DNA of 64,000 bases, from the NCBI RefSeq assembly GCF_020010925.1, contig NZ_JAGJBZ010000001.1, positions 3,970,485-4,034,484 on the forward strand, in the 5' to 3' direction. The DNA comes from Streptomyces griseiscabiei. GTDB lineage: Bacteria > Actinomycetota > Actinomycetes > Streptomycetales > Streptomycetaceae. How positions within the stretch are numbered: position 1 is the stretch's first letter; each line of letters opens with the position of its first letter. The translations under genes and the position numbers were made by a program. The notes under the pieces were generated by a model, which was given only the letters and a program-made list of their open reading frames with translations, was not told the origin of the DNA and did not search any database. Below are positions 8,665-16,513 of this stretch, piece by piece.

Positions 8665-9477
8665 TCAGTTGCGGCGGTGGAGTGCGCGGATCAACTCCTC
8701 TGCGGCCCCGATCAGTTCGACCTCGCGCGCGCTCATCGTCGGCATGGCCGCCCGGCGCCGCCCCGCCTCGGCGAGACCGGAGTCCGTCAGGGCGGACAGG
8801 CCGTCGGACTGGTGGGCGAGGAGGGAGGCGAGAGTGGCGTGGGCCAGGGACGCGCGGGAGTCGGCGGCGTCCACGGCCACTTGCGCGAGGATCATCGCGG
8901 AGATACCCCAGTCCAGACCGGGCGGCCCCTCCTCGGCGTTGCTCCAGTCGATGACCTGCGGGCCGCGGGGCGTGACGATGACGTTCTCGGGATGCAGGTC
9001 GAGGTGGAGCACGCGAGAGGCGGGCGCGTGGCCGCGGGGCGGGAGGGCGTGCAGGGCGTGCAGAAGGTGGGCCAGGACGGCGCCGGCCCGGGCCGGGTCG
9101 AGCAGGCCCTCGCCGAAGGCCTCCAGCATGGTCGGGCCCGACAGCCGCTCCAGCACCATCTCCGTGCGCGTCGCGGAGCGGACGCGCGGGACCGGGTACC
9201 CGTGCCCCCGTACGTACTCCATGACCTCGGCCTCGGCGACGGCGTCACCCCAGCCGTCCCGGTAGCGCCGCAGCACCCAGGCCCCGGCCGCGTCGAGGGG
9301 CGCGGCGGGCGCGGTTCGTCTGTCGGCTGCGTCACTGCGGGCGGGGGCGGCGGGAGCACCGGCTTCGGGGGCCGGGGGGAGGTCGTCACGGCCGTGCGGG
9401 ACGGACTCCGTTTCCGTGGCGTGGAGTTCGTACACGTCGGCCGTGCGGCCCGAGCCGAGGAGTCTTCCCGTGCGCAT
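8665..9477 (-). CDS. Aminoglycoside phosphotransferase (APH)-fold kinase-like protein
   Basis: A 270-residue APH-superfamily protein. The catalytic HLDLHPENVIV motif (near residue 163) and the metal-binding VIDWSNAEEG motif (near 180) are intact, so phosphotransfer is possible. A short Pro/Ala-rich insertion separates the N-terminal LLGSGRTADVYEL nucleotide-loop region from the rest. It converges with the MBL gene, with 4 bases between stops, and lies back to back with the B12 riboswitch. This family phosphorylates many small metabolites; drug resistance cannot be claimed. Confidence 0.82.
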   Translation of the reverse strand: MRTGRLLGSGRTADVYELHATETESVPHGRDDLPPAPEAGAPAAPARSDAADRRTAPAAPLDAAGAWVLRRYRDGWGDAVAEAEVMEYVRGHGYPVPRVRSATRTEMVLERLSGPTMLEAFGEGLLDPARAGAVLAHLLHALHALPPRGHAPASRVLHLDLHPENVIVTPRGPQVIDWSNAEEGPPGLDWGISAMILAQVAVDAADSRASLAHATLASLLAHQSDGLSALTDSGLAEAGRRRAAMPTMSAREVELIGAAEELIRALHRRN

Positions 9478-9527
9478 GGCCCGAACCTATCCCGGCGCGC
9501 GGACGGCCCTCAGCCCTTTGCTACCGA

Positions 9528-9645
9528 CAGGTAGAGTGACCGGGTCGTCATCACACCCGTACAGGGGGAAGCCGGTGCAAATCCGGCGCTGACCCGCAAC
9601 CGTGAACCGGCCCCGCGAGGGGACGGTGAGCCGGACCGCCCGGTA
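9528..9645 (+). ncRNA. Cobalamin (AdoCbl) riboswitch
   Basis: The conserved box appears at 9571-9602: GCCGGTGCAAATCCGG, followed by GCTGACCCGCAACCGT. It is preceded by ACAGGGGGAA and followed by a GC-rich arm and a GAGCCGG-like distal box. These are the hallmarks of the B12 riboswitch. It lies 130-250 bases before the toroid gene and should lower expression of the five-gene operon when cobalamin is plentiful. The outer borders are estimates. Confidence 0.92.
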
Positions 9646-9774
9646 CGGATTCGTGACCGGCTCGCGTACTCCGGCGGCCCGCCGGGGTACGGCACCGTCG
9701 AGGAATACGGAGCCGAGCCGCCCGGCGCTCCGCCGTGCGCCCGGCTCCCCGTCAGGGAGAGGCAACCGCCGATC

Positions 9775-11058
9775 ATGAATGTCCGCCGCAGCGCCGCGGT
9801 AGTCGCCGTACTCATCGTCGCAGCCGGGCTCGGGACGGGACTCGGGACCGGTTTCGCACCGGCCGCCCTCGCCGACGACGGCTCCCCCGCACCCTCCGCC
9901 TCGCCGTCGCAGGCGATACCCACGGGCCTGTACGGCTCCAACGACCCCACGTACGACGGCGTCTGGCGGCAGTCCCTCGCGCTGCTCGCCCTGGACACCG
10001 TGGGCGAGAAGCCCGGGGCCGGGGCCGTGGAGTGGCTGGTCGGGCAGCAGTGCGCGAGCGGGGCGTTCGCGGCGTACCGGGCGGACGCCACCGCGAAGTG
10101 CGACGCGAAGACGGCCCTCGACACCAACAGCACGGCCGCCGCGGTGCAGGCGCTCGCCGCGGTGGGCGGGCGGGGCGCCGAGGCCGGGCGGGCCGTGCGG
10201 TGGCTGAAGGAGAACCAGAACGACGACGGCGGCTGGGGCTACAGCGCCGGAGGCCCCAGCGACGCGAACTCGACGTCCGTCGTGATCGGCGCGCTGACCG
10301 CCGTCGGCGACGCACCCGAGAAGCAGGAGAAGTCCGGCGAGTCGCCCTACGACGCTCTCCGCGCCCTCGCCGTCCCCTGCGGCGGCGACAGTGAGAAGAA
10401 CGGCGGGGGCTTCGCCTATCAGCCCGACAAGAAGGGCGGGCTCGCGGCGAACGCGGACGCCACGGCCGCCGCCGTGCTCGGCGTCCTGGGCGAGGGCTTC
10501 GTGGCCGAGGCGGGCGACGGGGAGGGTTCCGCCGGGAAGTGCGCCGCGGGCGACTCCCCGGCGGACCTGGCCCACAACGGTGCCGTCCACCTGGCCGGTG
10601 ACCTCACCGCCGACGGCTATCTGAAGTCCTCCCTCGCGGGTGCGGAGGACCAGCCCGACCACGGCAACACCGCCGACGCGGTCGTCGCGCTCGCCGCCGC
10701 CGGGGACGAGGACGCGACCAGGAAGCCGCTCTCCTGGCTGGAGAAGAACCACGGGGTGTGGGCGGCCAAGGCCGGGCCCGCCGCGTACGCGCAGCTCCTC
10801 TTCGCCGTGCACGCCACCGGCGGCGACCCGCGCGACTTCGGCGGCACCGACCTCGTGGCCCAGCTCAAGGACACCGGTCCGGCGCGCGATGTGGACGACT
10901 ACTCGTCCGTGCCCGTCGACGAGGAGGCGTACTACGACGGTGGGACCGACGACGGCACATGGTGGAAGATCGGGCTCGCGGGCGTCCTCGCCGCGATCGT
11001 CGCGGTCGTCGCCGGGTTCGTGCTGGCGAAGGCCCGCAGGAAGCGGCGGGAAGGGTGA
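9775..11058 (+). CDS. Secreted, membrane-anchored alpha/alpha-toroid protein under B12 control
   Basis: A 427-residue protein. A signal peptide spans about residues 1-35 (hydrophobic VVAVLIVAAGLG, then APAALAD). Toroid repeats follow (TAAAVQALAAVG, NDDGGWGYSAGG and NSTSVVIGALTAVG), then a C-terminal helix at about 400-420 and a Lys/Arg-rich tail. It would be held on the outer face of the membrane. The repeats are of the prenyltransferase/squalene-cyclase type, a fold also found in animal transcobalamin and intrinsic factor. First in a B12-riboswitch operon with an ECF transporter, it is a candidate cobalamin- or corrinoid-capturing protein, which is inference. Confidence 0.85.
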   Translation: MNVRRSAAVVAVLIVAAGLGTGLGTGFAPAALADDGSPAPSASPSQAIPTGLYGSNDPTYDGVWRQSLALLALDTVGEKPGAGAVEWLVGQQCASGAFAAYRADATAKCDAKTALDTNSTAAAVQALAAVGGRGAEAGRAVRWLKENQNDDGGWGYSAGGPSDANSTSVVIGALTAVGDAPEKQEKSGESPYDALRALAVPCGGDSEKNGGGFAYQPDKKGGLAANADATAAAVLGVLGEGFVAEAGDGEGSAGKCAAGDSPADLAHNGAVHLAGDLTADGYLKSSLAGAEDQPDHGNTADAVVALAAAGDEDATRKPLSWLEKNHGVWAAKAGPAAYAQLLFAVHATGGDPRDFGGTDLVAQLKDTGPARDVDDYSSVPVDEEAYYDGGTDDGTWWKIGLAGVLAAIVAVVAGFVLAKARRKRREG

Positions 11059-11798
11059 CCAGTCGGCAGAGCGGCGCCGTGTCGCGGTCGCGGTCGCGTG
11101 GCGTCGTGCTCCTGCTGAGCGGCGTCCTCCTCACGCTGGGGCTGGGCGGCGTGGGGCAGGGGCAGGCCCATGCCGCCGCGTACCGCTACTGGTCGTTCTG
11201 GGAGCGGAACGGTTCGGCCTGGGCGTACGCCACGCAGGGGCCGTCGACCGCGCGACCCGTCGACGGGGAGGTGCAGGGGTTCCGGTTCGCGGTCAGCCGG
11301 GACTCCGGGGACGCGGTACGGCCGCGCGGGGTCGCCGACTTCGCCGCGATCTGCGGGAACACGGGCGCGCGGGCCGGGCAGAAGCGGGTCGCGCTGGTCG
11401 TCGACTTCGGCACGGCGGCGGACGCACCGGCCGGGGAGACTCCTCCGGCGGCGCGTACGGCGTGCGCGCGCGTGCCGGACGACGCGACCTCGGCCGAGGC
11501 GCTGGCGGCGGTCGCGAAGCCGCTGCGGTACGACACGAGCGCGATGCTCTGCGCGATCGCCGGATATCCGAGGGCGGGGTGCGGGGAGGCGGTGGGTTCC
11601 GACGAACACGCCGACACCGACACCGACGGCACGGACGTCCCCGAAAGCCCTGCCACCTCTGCTGCCTCCGATGCCTCCGGCGCCTCCGGCGCCTCCGGCA
11701 AGGGCGACGGACCCGCCGTCGGGCTGTTCGTGGGTGTGGGAGTCGTCGCCGCGCTCGGGGCCGCCGCGGTGTGGCAGGCGCGGCGGCGCCGGGGGTAG
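11055..11798 (+). CDS. SCO2322-family secreted membrane-anchored protein
   Basis: A 247-residue protein. A signal peptide ends near AHAA at about residue 35. A conserved extracytoplasmic module starts YRYWSFWER, a low-complexity Asp/Ser/Ala linker follows, and the C-terminal helix (GLFVGVGVVAALGAAAVW) ends in a basic RRRRG anchor. I recognise it as the family named after Streptomyces SCO2322. The GTG overlaps the toroid gene stop as GTGA, so the two are coupled. Its place in a B12-regulated ECF operon suggests an accessory surface role in corrinoid uptake. Biochemical function is not known. Confidence 0.82.
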   Translation: MTSRQSGAVSRSRSRGVVLLLSGVLLTLGLGGVGQGQAHAAAYRYWSFWERNGSAWAYATQGPSTARPVDGEVQGFRFAVSRDSGDAVRPRGVADFAAICGNTGARAGQKRVALVVDFGTAADAPAGETPPAARTACARVPDDATSAEALAAVAKPLRYDTSAMLCAIAGYPRAGCGEAVGSDEHADTDTDGTDVPESPATSAASDASGASGASGKGDGPAVGLFVGVGVVAALGAAAVWQARRRRG

Positions 11799-11804
11799 GG
11801 GCCG

Positions 11805-13019
11805 ATGCGGTGGTTCACAGGGCGCCCGGAGGCGGGGCCGGCCGGGGACGGGGCCCGCGGCCCGGCGGTTCGAGGCGTGCACCCCCTCGCCTGGTGGCTC
11901 TGGGCGCTCGGCCTGGGGACCGCCGCGTCGCGTACGACCAACCCCCTGCTCCTCGGTCTGCTCATCGCGGTCGCCGGGTTCGTCGTGGCGACGCACCGGA
12001 CCGACGCGCCCTGGGCCCGGTCGTACGCCGCGTTCGTGAAACTGGGGCTGGTGGTGCTGGTCGTACGGCTGGGGTTCGCGGTGGTGCTGGGGTCGCCGAT
12101 CCCGGGGACGCACACCCTGTTCACGCTGCCCGAAGTGCCGCTCCCCGACTGGTCGCAGGGCATCCGGCTCGGCGGCCGGGTCACGGCGGAGGGGTTCCTG
12201 TTCGCGCTGTACGACGGGCTGCGGCTGGCCGCCCTGCTGATCTGTGTCGGCGCCGCGAACGCCCTCGCGAACCCGGCGCGGCTGCTCAAGTCGCTCCCCG
12301 GCGCCCTGTACGAGGCGGGCGTCGCGGTGGTGGTGGCGATGACGTTCGCACCGCATCTGGTGGCGGACGTCCAGCGGTTGCGGGCGGCCCGGCGGCTGCG
12401 CGGGCGGCCGGACCGGGGCGTACGGGGGCTGCTGCAGGTCGGACTGCCCGTGCTGGAGGGCGCGTTGGAGCGTTCGGTCGCGCTCGCCGCCGCGATGGAC
12501 TCGCGCGGCTACGGCCGTACCGCCGACGTCCCGGCACCCGTCCGCCGTACGACCGCCGCGCTCACCCTCGGCGGGCTGCTCGGCGTCTGCGCGGGCACGT
12601 ACGGGGTGTTGACGGCCGAGGGCGGCACATACGGTCTGCCCGTGCTGCTCATCGGGCTGGCCGCCGCGCTCGCCGGCCTGCGGCTGGGCGGCCGGCGCTC
12701 ACCGCGCACCCGGTACCGGCCGGATGTGTGGGGCGTGCGCGGGTGGCTGGTGGCCGGGTCCGGTGTCGCCGTCGCCGCCCTGCTGATCGCCGGCGCCGCG
12801 TACGACTCCGCCGCCCTGCACCCCGCCGTCGTCCCCCTCACCTCCCCGGACCTCCCCCTCCGCCCCGCCGCCGCGATCCTGCTGGGCCTCCTCCCCGCGT
12901 TCGCCGTACCGGCCCCGCGGAGACCGGCCCGGGACGCCCGGCCACCGAAGGCGACTCCGGACGCCGGCCCACCGAAAGCGGCTCCGGACGCCGCCCCGCC
13001 CACGAAGGAACACGCGTGA
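11805..13019 (+). CDS. ECF transporter T component (CbiQ family)
   Basis: A 404-residue membrane protein. Several hydrophobic segments occupy about residues 25-55, 65-110 and 125-150, then cytosolic coupling helices with the two ARG-type motifs, RRLRGRPD near 190 and AMDSRGYG near 227, which contact the ATPases. It transmits ATP-driven movement to the substrate-binding S component. The C-terminal tail is Pro/Ala-rich, with two near-identical PPKA[AT]PDA-type units. Its stop overlaps the GTG of the ATPase gene by 4 bases. B12 or a precursor is the likely cargo, given the riboswitch. Confidence 0.9.
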   Translation: MRWFTGRPEAGPAGDGARGPAVRGVHPLAWWLWALGLGTAASRTTNPLLLGLLIAVAGFVVATHRTDAPWARSYAAFVKLGLVVLVVRLGFAVVLGSPIPGTHTLFTLPEVPLPDWSQGIRLGGRVTAEGFLFALYDGLRLAALLICVGAANALANPARLLKSLPGALYEAGVAVVVAMTFAPHLVADVQRLRAARRLRGRPDRGVRGLLQVGLPVLEGALERSVALAAAMDSRGYGRTADVPAPVRRTTAALTLGGLLGVCAGTYGVLTAEGGTYGLPVLLIGLAAALAGLRLGGRRSPRTRYRPDVWGVRGWLVAGSGVAVAALLIAGAAYDSAALHPAVVPLTSPDLPLRPAAAILLGLLPAFAVPAPRRPARDARPPKATPDAGPPKAAPDAAPPTKEHA

Positions 13020-14779
13020 TCCGCTTCGAGGATGTCTCCGTGACGTACGACGGGGCGGACCGACCCACCGTCCAGGGCGTGGACTTCGAGGTCCCGGAGG
13101 GTGAACTCGTGCTGCTCGTCGGGCCGTCGGGGGTCGGCAAGTCGACGGTGCTCGGCGCGGTGAGCGGACTCGTGCCGCACTTCACCGGCGGCACCCTGCG
13201 CGGCCGGGTCACGGTGGCGGGCCGGGACACCCGCACCCACAAGCCGCGTGAACTCGCCGATGTCGTGGGCACGGTGGGGCAGGACCCGCTGTCGCACTTC
13301 GTGACGGACACCGTCGAGGACGAACTCGCCTACGGGATGGAGTCGTTGGGGCTCGCCCCGGACGTCATGCGGCGCCGGGTGGAGGAGACGCTCGACCTGC
13401 TGGGCCTCGCGGACCTCCGTGACCGGCCGATCGCCACGCTCTCCGGCGGCCAGCAGCAGCGCGTCGCGATCGGGTCCGTCCTCACCCCGCACCCGGGCGT
13501 CCTCGTCCTCGACGAACCGACCTCCGCGCTGGACCCGGCCGCCGCCGAGGAGGTCCTGGCCGTGCTCCAGCGGCTCGTCCACGACCTCGGCACGACCGTC
13601 CTCATGGCGGAGCACCGCCTGGAACGCGTCGTCCAGTACGCCGACCGGGTCGCCCTGCTCCCGGCCCCGGGCGCCCCGCCCGTCCTGGGCACCCCGGCGG
13701 AGGTGATGGCCGTCTCACCGGTCTACCCACCGGTGGTGGACCTGGGCCGCCTGGCGGGCTGGTCCCCGCTGCCCCTGACCGTCCGGGACGCCCGCCGGCG
13801 CGCGGAACCACTCCGAGAGACCCTCGCCCTCAAGGGGCGCGGGGAACTGCGCGATCAACCACGACCCACCCACACCCCGCACACGACAGAGGCCCCCGAG
13901 CTCTCCCCGGCCTCACGCTCCCTCCTCCGGCGCCTCATGACCAGGCGCACCCCCCTTCGCGCTCCCGCGCTCCCCGCCGCCCCGGCGACGGTCACGGCCC
14001 TCGACGTCCACCGCGGCCGTGTCCACGCCCTCACCCGCGTCGACCTCACCGTCACCCCCGGCGAGACGATCGCCCTCATGGGCCGCAACGGCGCCGGCAA
14101 GTCCACGCTCCTCTCCGCGCTGGTCGGCCTGGTGGCACCGGCGGCCGGTTCGGTGCGGGTGGGCGGGCTGGTCCCCCACCGGACGGCGCCCGGTGACCTC
14201 GTACGCCGGGTGGGACTCGTACCGCAGGAGCCCCGTGACCTGCTGTACACGGACACGGTCGCGGCGGAGTGCGCGGCGGCGGACCGGGACGCGGGGGCCG
14301 AGGCGGGCACGTGCCGGGCGCTCGTGTCCGGGCTGCTGCCGGGGATCGGGGACGACACGCACCCCCGCGACCTGTCGGAGGGACAGCGCCTGGCGCTCGC
14401 GCTCGCGGTCGTCCTCACGGCCCGCCCGCCGCTGCTGCTCCTCGACGAGCCGACCCGGGGTCTGGACTACGCGGCGAAGTCTCGCCTGGTCGGGACGTTG
14501 CGCGGGCTCGCCGCCGAGGGCCACGCCATCGTCCTCGCCACCCACGACGTCGAACTGGCCGCCGAGCTGGCCGACCGTGTCCTGATCCTCGCCGACGGCG
14601 AGATCGTCGCCGACGGCCCCACCGCCGAGATCGTCGTCGGCTCCCCGTCCTTCGCCCCCCAGACCACCAAGATCCTCGCTCCCCAGAAGTGGCTGACCCC
14701 GGCCCAGGTACGCCACGCGCTGCGGGCGGCCGAGGGGGAAGGGCCCGGCGGGACCGGGGCAGGAGGCCGGCAGTCATGA
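13016..14779 (+). CDS. ECF transporter ATPase, two fused ABC domains
   Basis: A 587-residue protein carrying both ATPase subunits in one chain. Domain 1 has GPSGVGKST (near residue 36), LSGGQQQRVAIG and VLVLDEPTSALD. Domain 2 has GRNGAGKST (near 357), the degenerate signature LSEGQRLALAL, and LLLLDEPTRGLD. The GTG start overlaps the T-component stop and the ATGA at the end overlaps the S component. The inter-domain linker at about residues 268-300 encodes a copy of the dispersed GC-rich palindromic repeat, so the linker has grown by repeat insertion. The chain drives uptake of the S component's substrate. Confidence 0.93.
   Translation: MIRFEDVSVTYDGADRPTVQGVDFEVPEGELVLLVGPSGVGKSTVLGAVSGLVPHFTGGTLRGRVTVAGRDTRTHKPRELADVVGTVGQDPLSHFVTDTVEDELAYGMESLGLAPDVMRRRVEETLDLLGLADLRDRPIATLSGGQQQRVAIGSVLTPHPGVLVLDEPTSALDPAAAEEVLAVLQRLVHDLGTTVLMAEHRLERVVQYADRVALLPAPGAPPVLGTPAEVMAVSPVYPPVVDLGRLAGWSPLPLTVRDARRRAEPLRETLALKGRGELRDQPRPTHTPHTTEAPELSPASRSLLRRLMTRRTPLRAPALPAAPATVTALDVHRGRVHALTRVDLTVTPGETIALMGRNGAGKSTLLSALVGLVAPAAGSVRVGGLVPHRTAPGDLVRRVGLVPQEPRDLLYTDTVAAECAAADRDAGAEAGTCRALVSGLLPGIGDDTHPRDLSEGQRLALALAVVLTARPPLLLLDEPTRGLDYAAKSRLVGTLRGLAAEGHAIVLATHDVELAAELADRVLILADGEIVADGPTAEIVVGSPSFAPQTTKILAPQKWLTPAQVRHALRAAEGEGPGGTGAGGRQS
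13834..13853 (+). repeat. Dispersed palindromic repeat inside a coding linker
   Basis: The core GGGGCGCGGGGAACTGCGCG is exact and followed by ATCAACCACGACCCACCC. It is in frame in the linker of the ECF ATPase fusion, contributing a KGRGELRDQPRPTH-like stretch. The same core occurs at 38743, 45111, 57503 and, with one change, 63173. Confidence 0.8.
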
Positions 14780-15585
14780 GCCGTCCCGTCCCCCTCTCCC
14801 CGCGTACCGTCGCCGCCCTCCTCCTCGTCGGTCTCGTCGGCGGCGCGGCCTTCGCCTGGCCGTTCTTCGCGGACCCCGGGTCCCAGGTGACGGCGCACGC
14901 GCAGGACGCGCCGTGGCTGTTCGCGGGGCTGCTCGTGCTGCTGGTCGGGGTCGTCGGGGCGACGCTCTCGGAGGCCGGGCTCGGGGCGAAGGCGGTGGCG
15001 ATGCTCGGGGTGCTCGCGGCGACCGGCGCGGCCCTGCGCCCCATCGGGGCGGGTACGGCCGGCATCGAGCCGATGTTCTTCCTGATGGTGCTCAGCGGCC
15101 GGGTCCTCGGCCCCGGCTTCGGCTTCACCCTCGGCGCGGTGACCATGTTCTCGTCCGCGCTGCTGACCGGGGGCGTGGGGCCGTGGATGCCGTTCCAGAT
15201 GCTGTCGATGGGCTGGTTCGCGATGGGCGCCGGGCTGCTGCCGGGCGCCCGCCGCCTGCGCGGCCCTGCCGAACTCGCCCTGCTCGCCGTCTACGGCTTC
15301 GCCGCCGCCTTCGCCTACGGCACGGTCATGAACCTCTACGGCTGGCCCTTCATCGGCACCCTCGCCTCGAACATCGCCTTCGACCCGGCCGCCGACCCGG
15401 CCACCAACCTCGCCCGTTTCGTCGCGTACTGCCTGGCCACCTCCCTCGGCTGGGACCTGGGCCGCGCGGTCGTCACCGTCGTCCTGACCCTCACGCTCGG
15501 CACCCCGGTGCTGAAGGCCCTGCGCCGGGCCACCCGCAGGGCAGCCTTCGAGAGCGCGGTCACATTCACCCCGCCCACCCGGTGA
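14776..15585 (+). CDS. ECF transporter S component (putative B12 or precursor)
   Basis: A 269-residue membrane protein with about six hydrophobic segments. It has the typical S-component features: a small-residue-rich N-terminal helix and a central stretch (LGPGFGFTLGAVTMFSSALLTGGVGPWMPFQMLSMGW) like those of the ECF-type membrane-embedded substrate binders. It is the fifth and last gene of the operon, translationally coupled (ATGA) to the ATPase. With the cobalamin riboswitch and a CbiQ-like T component, it most likely recognises cobalamin or a precursor, as in CbrT-type systems. The substrate is unproven. Confidence 0.83.
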   Translation: MSRPVPLSPRTVAALLLVGLVGGAAFAWPFFADPGSQVTAHAQDAPWLFAGLLVLLVGVVGATLSEAGLGAKAVAMLGVLAATGAALRPIGAGTAGIEPMFFLMVLSGRVLGPGFGFTLGAVTMFSSALLTGGVGPWMPFQMLSMGWFAMGAGLLPGARRLRGPAELALLAVYGFAAAFAYGTVMNLYGWPFIGTLASNIAFDPAADPATNLARFVAYCLATSLGWDLGRAVVTVVLTLTLGTPVLKALRRATRRAAFESAVTFTPPTR

Positions 15586-15932
15586 CCGACGGGCGAGCCA
15601 CCCTCCACCGTGCGTCACCTGAACCGTGAACCACCCCATAGGGCCCACGTCACATACGACGCGGGTTCGTAGATCGAAGAGCGTGACATGCACACGCTCT
15701 TACCACCTCCGACCTGCACAATGAGAGCCAGGTCACAGCAGGGGCCTTCGGCGCGGATACGACTACAACTAGCAAAAGGGGTCATTGCGGACGGCCGCCC
15801 CGGCTGTTTCTCTGGATGAGTCGCAACGGCGCCGACGAGCCCCCGGGCCTCGGCGCCGACGTACGCCCCCACCGCACACCTCGTGGTGAAGGCATGCCCG
15901 CGACAGCAATGTCCCCGAAGAAAAGGTGCCCC
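15586..15932 (+). promoter_or_regulatory. Intergenic region with hairpin before the SLT gene
   Basis: It holds no credible gene. AAGAGCGTG-N7-CACGCTCTT (15677-15701) is a perfect nine-base stem that could terminate the B12 operon or act as an operator. Two in-frame ATGs (15816 and 15894) lie upstream of the chosen SLT start. I looked for a c-di-AMP riboswitch, which precedes some Streptomyces wall hydrolases, and did not find its conserved boxes. Confidence 0.4.
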
Positions 15933-16343
15933 GTGACCAAGTCCGTTCTCCGCCGCATCGCCTCCCCGAAGAAGGCCCTCGCCGGTGTCACCCTGGCCGC
16001 TGCCGCGACCGGTGCCCTGCTCGCCGCCGCGCCCGCCCAGGCCGCGTCGGAGGCCTCTCAGGCCCAGGCGGTCGCGAAGAAGATGATCTCGGACTCGGCC
16101 CAGTACAAGTGCTTCTCCCACATCGTCGACCACGAGAGCGACTGGAACGTCGACGCGACGAACGCGTCCTCCGGTGCCTACGGCCTGGTCCAGGCGCTCC
16201 CCGGTTCGAAGATGGCCTCCGCCGGTTCCGACTGGAAGACCAACGCCGCCACCCAGATCAAGTGGGGCGTGGACTACATGAAGGACCGCTACGGCAGCCC
16301 CTGTGGCGCGTGGAACTTCTGGCAGGCCAACAACTGGTACTGA
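15933..16343 (+). CDS. Secreted SLT-fold (lytic transglycosylase-like) protein
   Basis: A 136-residue protein. A signal peptide covers about residues 1-36 (KKALAGVTLAAAATGALLAAAPAQAA). The mature part has the SLT/goose-lysozyme pattern: the catalytic-type Glu in IVDHESDWN, then NASSGAYGLVQALPG and KWGVDYMKDRYGSP. It probably cuts peptidoglycan glycan strands during growth or resuscitation. The GTG at 15933 has AAAAGG six bases upstream; earlier in-frame ATGs would put a basic tail before the signal. A strong hairpin at 16361-16388 follows, so it is monocistronic. Confidence 0.9.
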   Translation: MTKSVLRRIASPKKALAGVTLAAAATGALLAAAPAQAASEASQAQAVAKKMISDSAQYKCFSHIVDHESDWNVDATNASSGAYGLVQALPGSKMASAGSDWKTNAATQIKWGVDYMKDRYGSPCGAWNFWQANNWY

Positions 16344-16360
16344 CCAGCACGGACCGAAGG

Positions 16361-16388
16361 CGGCGGCCCCCGATCCCCGGGGCCGCCG
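16361..16388 (+). terminator. Hairpin terminator after the SLT gene
   Basis: CGGCGGCCCC (16361-16370) pairs perfectly with GGGGCCGCCG (16379-16388) across an 8-base loop. No U-run follows, as is usual in streptomycetes. Confidence 0.6.
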
Positions 16389-16513
16389 TCTTCGCCGTTC
16401 CAGGCTCCCCTCCCCTGCCCCCATGCCCCCGGCCCGGATGCGCCGGCCGTGGGCGGGGCGGAGAATGGGAGGAGTCCCAAGTCCCTCCCACGCCACGCGC
16501 ATCGGGAGCCGTG

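Noticed and set aside
8665..9477. APH-fold protein as an aminoglycoside-resistance gene
   Set aside because: Only generic kinase motifs are visible and the family acts on many substrates.
10640..13015. Long Arg-rich frame upstream of the ECF ATPase start, continuous with it
   Set aside because: It is out of frame with three well-supported genes and has the Arg/Ala/Pro composition typical of a shadow frame. The real ATPase starts at the GTG at 13016.
15586..15932. Possible c-di-AMP riboswitch before the SLT gene
   Set aside because: I looked for the conserved boxes of the ydaO type and found no GGGTGAATC-like element.
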